Positions 24,411 through 36,346 are shown, counted from the stretch's first letter. The stretch: DNA of 64,000 nt from Gordius sp. MW1 (GCA_964036665.1 OZ038526.1:4092001-4156000); one strand, 5' to 3'. Made by a program: numbers and translations. Notes: a model not told the origin generated them from the letters alone.

Positions 24411-24414
24411 ATTA

Positions 24415-24689
24415 GTCTATGATAAATTATATACTTTATTATATGGGGGAGACTGGGGAAGACATAAAAATTTAATCGCGTTAAAAAAATTATCTGTTTA
24501 AAAATTTAAGAATTTTTTTAGTGTAAATCGCTTAGCGAATTACTGAATTATGACACCTAATATTTATTAAGGCGATCTCCCATTTACTCTATGCCTTCAT
24601 ATAAGTAATTTCTGATGAAAGTTTTATTAATCACAAGTTAAGCAAATTACTATGACATGGGACAGATTTATAATTTAGTTTTTTTATAT
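24415..24689. other. AT-rich spacer
   Basis: No gene, repeat border or RNA feature is recognised between the inverted-repeat transposon and the next module cluster. Confidence 0.5.
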
Positions 24690-25460
24690 TTTTCATTGGT
24701 CAGTAGCCAGCGGACGGTCAAAAAGTCATATTATCAAGGGTATTAACAAGAACAATATATTAATTTAATTTAAAAAAAAATAAAAATTTTGCCCTCTCCG
24801 GGATTCGAACCCACATCAGTAGAGGCATAGGCTTTTGTAGGGGCACAGGGAACCATATCAATAGAGGCATAGGCCCTTGTAGGGGAGGCCATAGGGCAAT
24901 TATCAATGTTAACCTAATATAACTATTCAAAAAGAAAAAAAAAATTCGATTTATACTTTGGCCAATGGTCATTTTTTTCATTGGTCGTAGCCAGCGGAAG
25001 GTCAAAAAGTCATATTATAAATGGTATTAACAAGAACAATATATTAATTTAGATTAAAAAAATGAAAATTTTGCCCTCTCCGGGATTCGAACCAGCAATT
25101 AATAATTTGCCCTCGCCGGGATTCGAACCCACAAGTAGAGGCATAGGCTTTTGTAGGGGCACAGGGACCCATATCAGTAGAGGCATAGGCCTGTAGGGGA
25201 GGGCATAGGGTAATTATTAATGTTAACCTAATATACCAATTCAAAAACGGAAAAAAAATTCGATTTATTTGGCCAATGGTCATTTTTTTCATTGGTCAGG
25301 AGCTAGCGGACGGTCAAAAAGTCATATTATCAATGGTATTAACAAGAACAAAATATTAATTTAATTTAAAAAACAATTTGTCCTCTCCTGGGCTTGAACT
25401 CGAACCGGCAAGTCAGAAAGCCGGTGAAAATAACTTGGTGGACGGACGGACGGACAACGG
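24690..25460. repeat. Second cluster of dispersed modules with tRNA-like ends
   Basis: Three modules (near 24690, 24960 and 25265) alternate with blocks that on the minus strand end in gtgggttcgaatcccggaga, a good tRNA B-box/T-arm. Before that end lies a duplicated ~45-bp block (tacaaaagcctatgcctcta). It closes with cggacggacggacggacaac. ORFs at 24760-25005 and 25044-25292 are translations of these repeats. Confidence 0.7.
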
Positions 25461-25559
25461 ACGAATATCTTCTGAAAATGTGATTTGTTTGTACATAATT
25501 ATATTTATAGATCTTTGAACAGATCTTTGACCGATCGATTAATATGTGTATAATATATA

Positions 25560-26125
25560 CCCTGCATAGGCCGCCCGAAATCCGACCTCGGGCAAAATTT
25601 GATAAAATAATTGGGCCTCGGGCTCGGGTCTGCTGAGGCGGCCCAACCGAGGCCTGAACCTGGCCCGAATTAACAAAACAAACTAATCCATTATAAAATG
25701 CGATTTAAATAAACTCAACTCGATATTAAATAATTATCTTAGCACAGCGCAAATAATATGCCTTCCAAACTTCAGCCTTTTTTTCGAATATTTTGACCTG
25801 AATTGCAAATTTTATTTCAGTATTTAAATATAATCGTAGTAGCTGGTAGAACTTTAGAGATAAAAAAGGTAGGACATTTCAAAACGTTTTTTATTTAGAA
25901 CTGTTAAATAAATATGGTGAGATTTTAACTTTCATTAACTGATTTTTTATTTCAAACTTATCCTTGTTGTAAATTAAGAGCAATATTTATATGGTGAAAT
26001 AAATTTCAAAGATTAAATTTTTCTAAAGTTTTTATTTAAAAAATCGGGCTCGGGCTCGGGCCGGACCAAAAAGAAAAAGGTTATCTGGGCTCGGGCCGGG
26101 TTCGAGCAATCTTATATTTTAAAGG
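25560..26125. mobile_element. Probable hAT-like relic with GGGC-rich subterminal repeats
   Basis: Two GC-rich clusters of gggctcgggc-type repeats (25565-25675 and 26040-26105) bracket 350 bp of AT-rich DNA. This matches the layout of the deleted hAT elements elsewhere in the window, but clean terminal repeats and a target duplication could not be found. Confidence 0.35.
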
Positions 26126-26130
26126 GTATC

Positions 26131-26307
26131 CATGGGCGTAGCCAGGGGTTGGCAAAGAGGGGCGGCTGCCCCCGTCTAAATCCTAAAATTCTTTAAAATT
26201 TATTGGTTTTATGCCTAATATTTGATTATATATTTGAAAATGTATTCTGCTTGCCACTCCCTAAATTTTAATGCCACTTTCTAATTTCAATCCTGATTAC
26301 GCCCATA
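26131..26307. mobile_element. Miniature hAT-like element, CATGGGCGTAG family
   Basis: Ends catgggcgtagccagg and gattacgcccata; flanks agggtatc and agtgtatc agree at 7 of 8 positions, consistent with an old 8-bp target duplication. It abuts the preceding GC-rich relic. Confidence 0.7.
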
Positions 26308-26734
26308 AGTGTATCATGAATGATTTTGTCGTTTAATATAATTTAACCTATAAATTGAATTATCTTATAAAAAAATTTTTTACATTACTTACTGGTTTTT
26401 TTGTAAATTTTTAAGTGGTAAAGATTCACTAATAAAGTCTAACTTAAATTTATAATGTCAATTGGTTAAGCTTCTCGCATTTCAAGACTATTTAAGATCA
26501 ATCACGTTATTTGCAAAAAAATAAACAGCTATTTTTAAATGTATAAAGCATTTCAACAAAAATTTGACTTATTTTATCTCATAATGTAAAGGACATACAA
26601 TTTAAAGACAAATTCCAAATACATTTTTCTACAATGTCTAAATTAGGCTGTCCTTATTTCACACGATTGAAGATTAGTATATCTTCATCATCAAAATAAT
26701 GCAATTAACACAAAGTATCTTCTTATAATATTTA
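26308..26734. other. Intergenic region 3' of the CHGN-family gene
   Basis: AT-rich sequence between a miniature element and the stop codon of the minus-strand glycosyltransferase gene. On the minus strand an AATAAA overlaps the stop codon. No further gene is seen. Confidence 0.5.
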
Positions 26735-29700
26735 TTATACACCTTTAGAATACATTTCGGCGAACAAGCGACGCGACATTTGTGATTTCGATGCGAAATT
26801 CGAGCGCACCCTACCCATACATTTTAAGAAACCATTTATGCTTGACCGTGTTTCAACACTTTTAAGACACGACGGGTCGAAATAATCAAATACTAGGTCG
26901 TTGTCTGTTGAACGAAAAACCTTAAAGAATTTTATAAATTATTATTGTTTCAAAAAATTTTTATAACTATAAATGAGATTTGAAAAATTTAATAAAAAGT
27001 TGTAATAAATTACTTTGATGTCGCTCAGCATAAACTTTTTAAACAGGTCAACGTCCTCTTGGCCCCAAACCTTGAGCGTGGAATTGTAGCCGTGGACTGA
27101 AGTATAGTCATCTTTGTACATACACGCGGTTGCATAATCGTTTTCCAACCAAAGACCTGCATTTGAATTTTAATAATATTTATTAAATTCTATATACATC
27201 AGCTTAATTTGAACCTTGAATTGATTGGGTATAGGTAGGGAAAGTCAAGCCCCTTAATAAACTTTTTGTAAGAATTGTGGTTAAAACTGAAATTTTTTTT
27301 GGCTGCACCCTTTTATGTCTTCCTATTTAAAATATTGTGGTCAATGGCAAAGATATTATTGTTTGCTTTACGTGACCTTCAAAGTTCAAGATTAGACTTT
27401 ATTGACAAACGGTAAATTTAACCGATGCTTGATTTAAAAGGATTCACGATAAAGTGTTGGCTAACAAATTATATATTCCCTATTTTCTAGATTGTTGGTT
27501 GTTAAACGAACCGTTATCGGCCCCATAGTCATCAGAAGATTCTGAGAATTGGTCCACCATGTAGGGGTTGTAAAGCTTGTATGGAATGGGCAAGTAAACG
27601 ACTTTACCATACACGGTGTTATGACGACATCGCCTCAAAAACGCCTGTCCCCAATGTGCTTCTAAACTTGTGATTAGTATCAGGTCTTCGTCTTTAATAG
27701 CCGATATGCCTCCACTCAAGGCTTTGGCCTTGACAAAATTGTTTGAATCGACGGATACCAATTGAATTTCTAGGCCCTGACAGGTTTCCGTGTGTCGCCT
27801 AAGAATGGCGGCTATGGCTTGTGAAACCTCATCTTTCGAAACTTTAAATTTTTTCACTTTGCTTCGCCGCGACGACCTTCCATAGTGACTTCTATCATTC
27901 TTGAAATAATACGATTTAAAAGTTATATGTGATGTATGTAGGCAATTTAATTTATCCAATACGATCTGGATGCTTCAAATCTAATTTTATTAACTTATAA
28001 AATGCCTTAAAAAGGCCATTTATATATTTGAAAAATTTCGTAACAAGTATACCATGTTCTTGCCATTTGTTTCCTCGTATTCTAGCTTGCCACAGTACGA
28101 GACCATGAGGGAAATGCCTGTGTCGCACATTTTAGCCAATCGGCCAACCAAATCATCTAGTTTCCGGCCTTCGTTGTTCGCATCTTCACCATCTCCAGGA
28201 TCTGAATTTTCGTTCAAAGTCTTGTTGGAGGCGTATTTTATCAAAGACCCAATGTCACTGAGTGGTACAATCACGGTGACATGATCTTCCCTTTGATCCA
28301 AATCTTTAATAGTCAAGGTATCCGGTTGCTTGACACCGACACCATTGTATTTTTTGTCGTATATTACGCGTTTGTTAATCTCTAAAAAACATATAAATTT
28401 ATGAAATTGGCGCGATAAATTATATCATGGGCGGAGCCAGGTGGAGGTAGGGAGGTGGCCGCGTTACATCAAAAAATTAAACACTAAAGGAAATCATGTT
28501 TTAAATTTTAAGGAATCATCATTTGCTTCTTCCACATTTCTTCCCACCCTCAATTTAAATCTTAACACCTCGTAAGATATACGACATTCTCTCAAATATT
28601 TATATACCATTTATACCTGATCTCATTTAAAGATGGTTTTTGAAAAACATAAAGTTCGGAAGTTAAATTTAAAAGCGGCATGATAGGTTATCACTTAAAT
28701 CAAAAGATAAAGGCGGCTGCCCCCTCTATATCCAAAAATCCTTTAAAACTTAATATAATTATAGCCCAAAAAATAATCATTTTGCCCTTCCTTAAATCAT
28801 TATTGCCCCCCCCCCTCTAAATTCAAACAGGGCTACGCCTATGATTAAATAGTTGTTATAATTAAAGTATATATTTTTACAGTGGCGTAGGCTGGGGAGA
28901 GATTTCGAGTTAGAACTCCGTCCCCCCCCCCTTCTTTAGTAGATACTCATTGTTTTTTCTACAATGAGCTGAAATGTTATTATTTCCAATAGTATTTTAA
29001 ATTGATTTAAAGTCTACATTTAGATGATCACGACATAGCAAATTATATTAAAGTAAAATTAGTTGGCAGGGATGGAGTAAATTTTAAAAAATTAGGAACA
29101 AAATCATTTTCCATTTTTATGTGTAACAATAGTATTTTTTCATATTTTATTATAAGTAAAATTTTACAATAATAAATTTAATTCATATTAATATTCATCG
29201 TGATTTATTCGCCTTTGCTCTTTATAAATTAATCTAAAAGTTTGAATCTTTTATTAAGTTTAAAAGTAAAAAACTAGGTTTTTCTGTTAAATATAATTAG
29301 AGATGCACCGATACCAAGTATCGGCATGGTATCGGCGCCGATACCTTGCCAAAAGTAACGGCCGATACTTTGCTGCTAGTATCGGCAATTACCAAACCGA
29401 TACCTTTTTCAATATGAAACTCTAAAAATAATATTTATAGTATCTCCTACCATTAAAAAATAGAGGACTTTTTAAATATTTTGAACCCACCACCAAAACA
29501 GTACCATCAGAATCATTATTCAGTATGATGGGTGTGATAGATTCTAATAGGAAAAGAAGGCCTCTTTCGGAGAAAATAGAACAACTAATAATTGTTAAGT
29601 TGAACATAAGAGAACTAAATTTTCAATATTAGTTTTTAATATAAGCATATTACACGTATATTTACTTTTAAAAAAAATAAATTTATGTATTAATAAAATA

Positions 29701-31934
29701 TAAAGTGTACCATAGTAAAATTTAAATTTCATTTTTTGATCTATTAATCACAATACTTTTGAATTAATTAATAACAAAATTTATTATTATAAATTAATAT
29801 TATATTACAATTGTTTTATCGTTAAAATTCTGATCTACCAAAATTTGGATGTGACTTAATTTATAATATTTAATTTGCATATATTTTTTAGTATAAAATT
29901 TTTTTTATTATAAGTATCGGCATGGTATCGGTATCGGCAAAAAAATCTTAAGTATCGGCTGGTATCGGTATCGGCACAAAATAGTGGTATCGGTGCATCT
30001 CTAAATATAATTAACCTTGCAGAGTTACTAATTATTTTTGAGATAAATGGTCTATGCAGCTACTGTGTTACTAGTGAAAGTAAAACGGCGGGTGGCTTTT
30101 TGGGAGTAAAACGTTTTAGACTGATTTTTCAAAATGATCATATTTGATTATTTTCAACATAAACATAATATAGCAAGCAATTAATAATAATTGTTTTTAT
30201 ATTAACTAAAACACGTGTTAAGAAAACAGCAGAGTAAACGAATTTTTCGGGAAAGGGGCCGTGCTTTGCAAAAAATTAGCTGGCGGGGCTCGGGCCAATA
30301 TAATCTTAACGGGCCCGGGCCGGGCCAGGTTTTTAATTTTTTTGAGCGGGTGGGCTGAATAAGTGTAAAAGGCACATGCATATCTCTAGTTCAAAAAAAT
30401 TGCCTTGTTTGACATAAGAAAAATTAAAAGTAGCTCATAGCAAATTGCGTCCATGGAAGACAGACCTTAGCCGGAATGGGTCGTATATTTTAAATAATTT
30501 AATTGTTAATGCTTTTTCTAGTATAAATAAAATACTGAAGATGTAAATGCATTTTTTAGCCATAACCCATCGTAGATATTGAACGTATTTAAATTTAATT
30601 TTTTGTTTAATCGAAATTTTGACATAAAATAAACCTACCCCCCCCCCCCGGATAATCCTGCCTACGCCACTTATGTATATAATCTTAATAAATTTTTGCT
30701 TAATAGTATTATTTTTTAAAAAAATTTGAACCCCCCTACCCCAATTTCAGGCAATCCTACCTACGCCACTGATTATTTAGCTCTAAACAATTTTAACTTT
30801 ACCGTGTTGGGTCTTGTTTTTTAGTATTAAGCCCTCTATAACTTTTAGTTGAAAATCGAGGATATATTGAATTCCTTGCCCAGTTCTATGCCGCCAATAT
30901 GCTTCAGTTACGACAAAATCATCTTTGTCAAAGATCGGAACCCTGTGAATCAAGTGGTACATGGATTCATTAATGGCAGCTACGATTTGTCGTTTTTGGG
31001 CTTGTGTGAGGGGCCATTTAGGGGTTTCCTCTGTAAAAGAAGCAAAAGTTAAAATTATAGGCTAAAAAAATTAAAAAATATAGATCTTTAAATAAGTTTG
31101 GACGCACTGAAGTGTTCATCTAATGACCCTCACATCACAGTGATGATAAAATTCAATAATCAGGTCAATATAAAAGTTCTGTTATTATAAGACTCGAAAT
31201 AATTGCCTAAATAGGCGCTATAATAATTTAATATTTATAATTAAGCACATTACAAAACTATTAAATGGCTTGTCCTTTTTATTTTTTAGAGCTAAACCTA
31301 TACCAAACGCTTACAACTGTATCAATTTTTAAAAAATAAAATTTCCATAATAGAAATACAATTTTAAAATGCAATGCTTTTCGAAACTTTTTATACCTGT
31401 GTTACCGTACCAAAAATCGTTGTCGAAATTAGTGTACCGATTAGCCAGATCCAGTATACGATCAACGCCGGTAAATGGATACTGAGCTCTAAGCGCCGTT
31501 TGGTTAAATGAACCCAAATCTCTAATGTTTGGAGCATTCCAATCGGTTCCTTCATAGTGGAATGATGCCGAGTTTAAGGACATATTATCGAAATCCCCGA
31601 TACCTACGTCATTTAAAATTTCTTTAATATTAAAATTGTATTCCATATAGGAATGATCGTCATCCCCATCAACGTAAAGTGCATGATGTAGGGGCTGATA
31701 GTGAGTGAATTGATTTGTTGGTTCGATGGGGGCCCTTGATTTCCAGGGAATTTGGAAGGCGGAAAGGACGCAGCCTATAAAGAGGCCCGCGCCGAAAACC
31801 ACGGTTAGCAAAGAATAAAAACCGATATTTTTAAAATCCGTTATAAATTCCCACCCGCCTCTCCACTGTTTTGTGTTGTTAGCCCATCGTTTCGTCATTT
31901 TCCTCCATTTGTCGACCCTCTTGGGTGCTCTCAT
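26735..31934 (-). CDS. Chondroitin synthase / CHGN-family glycosyltransferase, probably inactive
   Basis: Exons in transcript order: 31934-31397, 31030-30803, 28381-28053, 27899-27512, 27156-27014, 26920-26735; all GT-AG, phases agree, 1,812 nt, 603 residues. The start gives a basic cytoplasmic tail and one membrane segment at about residues 37-60 (type II Golgi topology). The C-terminal half matches the beta-1,4-GalNAc-transferase half of chondroitin synthases and CSGALNACTs: FLRRCRHNT, YNPYMVD, the WGQEDVDLF block (about 525-533) and a final FDPSC...FLKC segment. The usual metal-binding D-x-D aligns with S-L-E at residues 443-445. The N-terminal glucuronyltransferase-like half of bifunctional synthases is reduced. 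Lengths: synthases about 770-880, CSGALNACTs about 530-540. A polymerising-factor-like, non-catalytic partner role is inferred. Confidence 0.85.
28426..28843. mobile_element. Composite of CATGGGCGTAG-family elements in intron 2 of the CHGN gene
   Basis: Begins catgggcggagccagg and ends agggctacgcctatg. At 418 bp it is more than twice the usual length and holds two G/C-rich segments, suggesting one copy inserted next to or within another. It lies in the intron at 28382-30802. Confidence 0.5.
29298..30003 (+). mobile_element. Deleted hAT transposon with perfect 8-bp target duplication
   Basis: Termini tagagatgcaccgatacca and tggtatcggtgcatctcta are perfect inverted repeats, flanked on both sides by AATATAAT (29290-29297, 30004-30011). 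Subterminal regions are packed with gtatcgg repeats in both orientations. TAGAGATGCACCGATA-type ends are typical of a widespread animal hAT group. It lies in intron 2 of the CHGN gene. Confidence 0.9.
29482..29632 (+). pseudogene. hAT transposase C-terminal (dimerisation) fragment
   Basis: The plus-strand frame contains VPSESLFSMMGVI and RRPLSEKIEQLIIVKLNI, matching the end of hAT transposases (S-E-R-x-F-S ... R-x-x-L-x-x-x-x-V-E-x-L-x-F). Everything upstream is missing, so the element cannot mobilise itself. Confidence 0.7.
30225..30395. mobile_element. GGGCC-rich hAT-like end fragment
   Basis: A run of gggctcgggcc, cgggcccgggccgggcc and gagcgggtgggct ending in tatctctag resembles subterminal repeats of the relic at 25560-26125. 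No matching partner end is identifiable. Confidence 0.3.
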
Positions 31935-33826
31935 GCTACCACAGTAAAATCATTAGGACTCCAGGCAGCAGCATGGTAGATTATATAAAATATCTTTCTT
32001 TGCTTGTTTGATTGCAACTTGTTCCTAGTGTGAATCCATTAAAAAGTATTTACATTATATTTTATGAGAGAAACAAAGGGGATAAAAAATGTTGATACTG
32101 GCTCAGTTACCTGATGTGTGACGCCTAGAGCAACACTTTACAAGTCCCGTTACCCTAGAATCAGAAATTCTATGGAGTAATCAAGATAAGCGCTCACCCA
32201 CAAGCCAAGTGACCTCGTTTCACCTCGCTTAACCTGCAGTTTTTGTTTACCCGTCTCTACCAATGTACTCTATTAATGATTTAATTGGTTTGCGAAAACC
32301 TTCTATGACAATAAACTATCAGTGGCGTAAATGAGGGGATTTTTTTGATTAATAACTAAATTAAATGGGCTAAGATATTATAGTTTAGTTGTGTCAAAGA
32401 CTTTAAGACATCTATAAAAACCTAGAAACAAAATATATACATCAAATTTTTTTGATTTAACGTTTGACAAATGCGTTGTAAAATTTCCGAATTTGATTGT
32501 GAAAATTGCTATGAAAAAAAACTTGTTTAAACATTTATTCCCCGTGAAAACACCAGACCGCCCCAGGAAGTAGATAACTAAGCGATTATTATAATGTTCC
32601 TCATTCTATAAAATATTAACACTTTTATCATTTATCATATTTGTCTAAAATTTTCTGCTAAAACCCATCACGGTTTGATAACCAAATTGCCTGCGAAGGC
32701 CAGCCAAAGCCCTTTAATTGCCCAATTCACTAATGCTGTTCAAACAGCTCGGCCCAAAATGACGATTTTAAATTTCATGTATTAATTTTGTCTTATTTTT
32801 AAAAAATTTTGATTTAATTCTAGGTGACAAAAAAATAGTAAATATATAAAAAATCTCATTGGCGCCAGCCCAGGCCTACTTAAAAATCTCAATTTAGAAC
32901 GGTAGCCTGCCCGACTCCATAGCAGAGTGGGCTTAGCAGCGAGCCCGACTTTTTGGTTGTTTAATTTTAATTACAGATAAAAATGGAGGAAAAAGTTTTG
33001 CCAGATTTCCCCCCCCCCTTCGTGAAAATCCTCGCTACACGGCTGTAAACTATCAATGCGCAATCAAAAGGATCAATTAATTTAAGTGTTTGTTGTTAAT
33101 AAATAAAAAAAGCTATCTTTTTAGTGTTTATTATGTGGCGTATATTGGGGCTTACGACAAAATGTAGCCAAGACATATATATAGATTAAAAATGTTTATG
33201 CTATAAAAAATGTTAGTCATTTTTATATAAATAAAATTTTCGTTAAAACAAGAAAGAGGACGGGGTAAGATACAGTTGAATTTGGGCAGATATTTAATCA
33301 CTAATGTCGTTATAGAGTGAGATTGTGCTAGAATAAACTATTATATTAAATGGCCTAACAAAGATTTAAAACTAAATTGTATGGTATTCCCCATACATGC
33401 TTTTGAGTCGGCTTTTTCATCAATTCGAATTTATATTTTTAGATCAAAATTGTAGAAATTTGATCAAAATTACATACCCCCCTGCACTAAATTATTTTAT
33501 GATTGTTTTTTCAAAGGAAAAGGCCATTGACTGTTTTGCGGTATTCTTCGAGAGTTAGAGCGATATAGTTTTAGTTGGAAAAGGCGATAATTTCTATGCA
33601 GGTTATAATCCATATAGGAAGTAGACTATTTTGCCAAGGGATGAAAGTAGATCCGTCAAGTGGAACTTTTACTTTTTACCGAGGATCATCAGGCTTTAAA
33701 ATAGAGGGAATGTTAGCTCTTAGGGCAGCTCGGATGAGAAAATTTACTTTGCTAGACCTTCTATATTTAAATTTGCTGAAAAGACAATGTAGGGGGTATC
33801 TTGATTATTTATACATGTGTTAGGAT
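31935..33826. other. Region upstream of the CHGN-family gene
   Basis: About 1.9 kb of mostly AT-rich DNA with relics: cagtggcgta at 32325, GC-rich gcccgact / gagcccgact repeats near 32870-32960 and a C run at 33009. It should contain the promoter of the minus-strand gene, but no defined element was recognised. The 82-codon ORF at 33575-33823 has no recognisable similarity. Confidence 0.5.
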
Positions 33827-34899
33827 TAGAGGTGTGCACGGATCAACATTTTAATTTTGGAAGTCGGATCGGATCGGATCGGATCAACATTTTATTTTAG
33901 TCGGATCGGATCGGATTTTCAAATTTAAAATAAGCAATAATAATTAAATTAATAATTTTTAGTATACCTATTTATAATTATTTTTGCATTCTTTTTTTAC
34001 TTTACCATTTTTGATGCCCAATACCACCTCCTCACCCCTTACTTACCCTAATATATTTATCAGTATTTCCTTAGCGGTTTTCCCTAGCTAGACGTAATAG
34101 ACACGCATCTCTTTCTATTTCATTTCAACTCAATTTCAAAAATCATCAATCACTCTCCCCTTTCCTTAAAGCACACGCGTAGCTCCTTTCCCTCTTGATT
34201 TCGGGTAATCATGAATGATGTAACTTGCCTTGCCTTCTTTCTTAGAAGCAATCTCCATGGTGCAGCAGGGGTATTGTCTTGTGTGAATCACGTCGACTTG
34301 AGGGGAAAAAATAATGGGGGGGGGGGGGGGGGGGGGTGTTGGAATTGGGATAAAGCCCCCGATGAAATCACAATTTACCTTTCGTTACAAAATTCAGATC
34401 GCAAATATGATTCAAAAAAAGATTTGCTGAAATGGTGGGGTTCATATCAAACAGTCCTGCCAAGGCTTTATAAGCTGGCAAATAAAGTTTTAGTTATACC
34501 TGCTACCTCTACCACTTCGGAAAGAAATTTCTCGGTGGCTGGAAGAACATTAGAAGAAAGAAGAACGCGAATTAAACCAGAAAATTTAGATTCTTTATTA
34601 TTTTTATATGATAATATGGAATTAGTCAAATAAAATTTTATATTTATTTCAGGTCTATTAAAATTGCTACACCTTATTTTTATGTATTTTGAATTTAATC
34701 ATCAATAAAAAGTTCTGTTCGCAAAATATTAATTTGAAAATTTCGGATCGGATCGGATCGTATTTAAATTTTAAAAAACTCGGATCGGATCGGATCGGAT
34801 TTAGATTAAAAACTCGGATCGGATCGGATGGATATAAAATTTTTCAAAAATCCCTCGGATCGGATCGGATCAAAAAAATTTGATCCGTGCACACCTCTA
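33827..34899 (+). mobile_element. Internally deleted hAT transposon with GGATC-rich ends
   Basis: Termini tagaggtgtgcacggatcaa and ttgatccgtgcacacctcta are perfect inverted repeats; the 8-bp duplication GTTAGGAT is perfect (33819-33826, 34900-34907). Both subterminal zones contain long cggatcggatcggatc runs. A G run of about 20 bp lies at 34317-34336. It has lost most of the transposase but keeps the 3' coding part. Confidence 0.92.
34380..34633 (+). pseudogene. hAT transposase C-terminal domain remnant
   Basis: The reading frame ending at 34633 contains KWWGSYQTVLPRLYKLANK, IPATSTTSERNFSVAGR and ENLDSLLFLY, the diagnostic hAT C-terminal dimerisation region. Upstream of the G run the frame (open from 34211) no longer resembles a transposase, so about four-fifths of the protein is missing. 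Confidence 0.8.
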
Positions 34900-34907
34900 G
34901 TTAGGAT

Positions 34908-36292
34908 TAATAACCGCGAAGGAACTCGCAAGAAGGTATTCCCAAATGGAAAATCTTATCGTTTTATCGGCTGGCTTTTTTGAAATGATTACAAAAATAT
35001 AAGGTAAATACATTAAAATTTAATCATAGTAAAAGTAAGGGAAACTTAGAGCTAAAATAATACAAAGTTGCTTTATTATATGCGACTTTAATAGAAATAA
35101 ATATTAAAAGTTATGTAATTATTATTGTTTAATTAAACGCACTTTACCTCTATACAGGCGCGAAACCAAGAATTTTTTAAAAAGGGAAGAAAAATACCTT
35201 TTTTAATACATTTTTATCAATAATATAATAAGATAAGAGACCATGGAACTCTGGTAACAGTCGTAAAATTTGATCTACTAGCAGGCCCTGCCGGGCACCA
35301 TCACAAGATTCGAGCAATTTGCTTAATAAGATTCTGAATATAGTGGTATATTTTGTAAATTTTTTATTGGATTCTTTATTAATATTAATAGTAATTCATA
35401 CCCAAAAAAATCGAGCATTGAATTAAATTTTTTTTGAAAATATAACAAAATTGCTGCTAAAAATAGAACAATTATCATTTCGGACAGGGCTCGAGCAGTT
35501 TTAATGTCGTGAGCATTGCCGAGCCGACTCTTAGAGGATTAAGCGGGCCCAGAAGGACAATTAAGTTAAAAGATCAGACCGGGCCGAGCAGTTGTTAAAA
35601 ATTTGACCTTTAAAATGGTATAAATTTTATGTATAAAATATGAAACGTTATGAAAAAAATAGTATTAACAAGGTTGAATTTCCCAGATAGTATATCAAAA
35701 GATTCACCCTGGGTGGGAGCTAGTTCCCAAATTGTTAATTAAGTCAATCTATTCAATCGATGATTTGACACACAATTTTTTAAATAAATCTACAATCTAT
35801 TGAGTCTGGAAAAGCTTCGCTGGTGCATGTGGTTATGAGGAAAAGGTGTGGCTATATAAAAATTTAAAAGTTGTTAGAGTATCAAATGGAGGGCATTTTT
35901 TAGGACCAGAAGTCTCTTGATTTTAAAATAATAGGTTGATGTTAATCACAATAGGGAAATTGGGCCGAAATATTTTTCCCTGAGTTGTCTGGCACAATAA
36001 TGTGATTTAGGGAGGGGCAAAATAATAATTTTTTGAAAGTTTAGTCATAATTTTAATAGATTATAAATATTTTTTGGACTTAGGGGGGGCAGTCGCCCCT
36101 CCCTGGCTGCGCTCATATGAATAAATGGGTCAAGATGACTTTTCTCATTTTAGTTTAAGTCGCCTTATGCATAAGCACACCGACATTTTTTTTCAAAATA
36201 AAATTTAATATTTAATATATATGGCGGTTTTAGAACTGCATTATCATCTGTTTATATTAGAAATTAAATAAACTCGGGCCTTCGGCCCTCGT
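34908..36292. other. Intergenic DNA with scattered transposon relics
   Basis: AT-rich; holds GC-rich gggccgagcag / cgggcccagaagg pieces near 35285-35600 and a right half of a CATGGGCGTAG-family element near 35993-36117 (cgcccctccctggctgcgctcat). No gene is supported. Confidence 0.5.
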
Positions 36293-36346
36293 GGGAAGGG
36301 GGAGAAGGGAAGGGAAGGGAAGGGAAGAGGGGAAGGGAAGGGGGGA
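36293..36346 (+). repeat. GGGAA purine tract
   Basis: Imperfect (gggaa)n microsatellite, all-purine over more than 50 bases, followed by gggggacgac. Such tracts can form triplex or G-quadruplex structures, but nothing here shows a function. Confidence 0.8.

Larger units (their letters stand above)
28880..30771. mobile_element. Possible element with CAGTGGCGTAG ends, hosting a nested hAT
   Basis: The left end cagtggcgtaggctgg (28880) is the inverse of ctacctacgccactg (ending 30771); another right-type end occurs at about 30643-30675. Flanking 8-mers match weakly (5 of 8). It encloses the intact hAT remnant at 29298-30003. A second left-type end occurs at 32325 (cagtggcgtaaatgagg). Borders are tentative. 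Confidence 0.4.

Noticed and set aside
28880-30771. A single confident 1.9-kb transposon with CAGTGGCGTAG ends
   Set aside because: The end sequences match, but flanking 8-mers agree at only 5 of 8 positions and there is a second candidate right end, so it is kept only as a tentative feature.
30849-31052. Plus-strand 67-codon ORF
   Set aside because: It lies antisense to exon 2 of the CHGN-family gene, which has correct splice sites and a homologous product.
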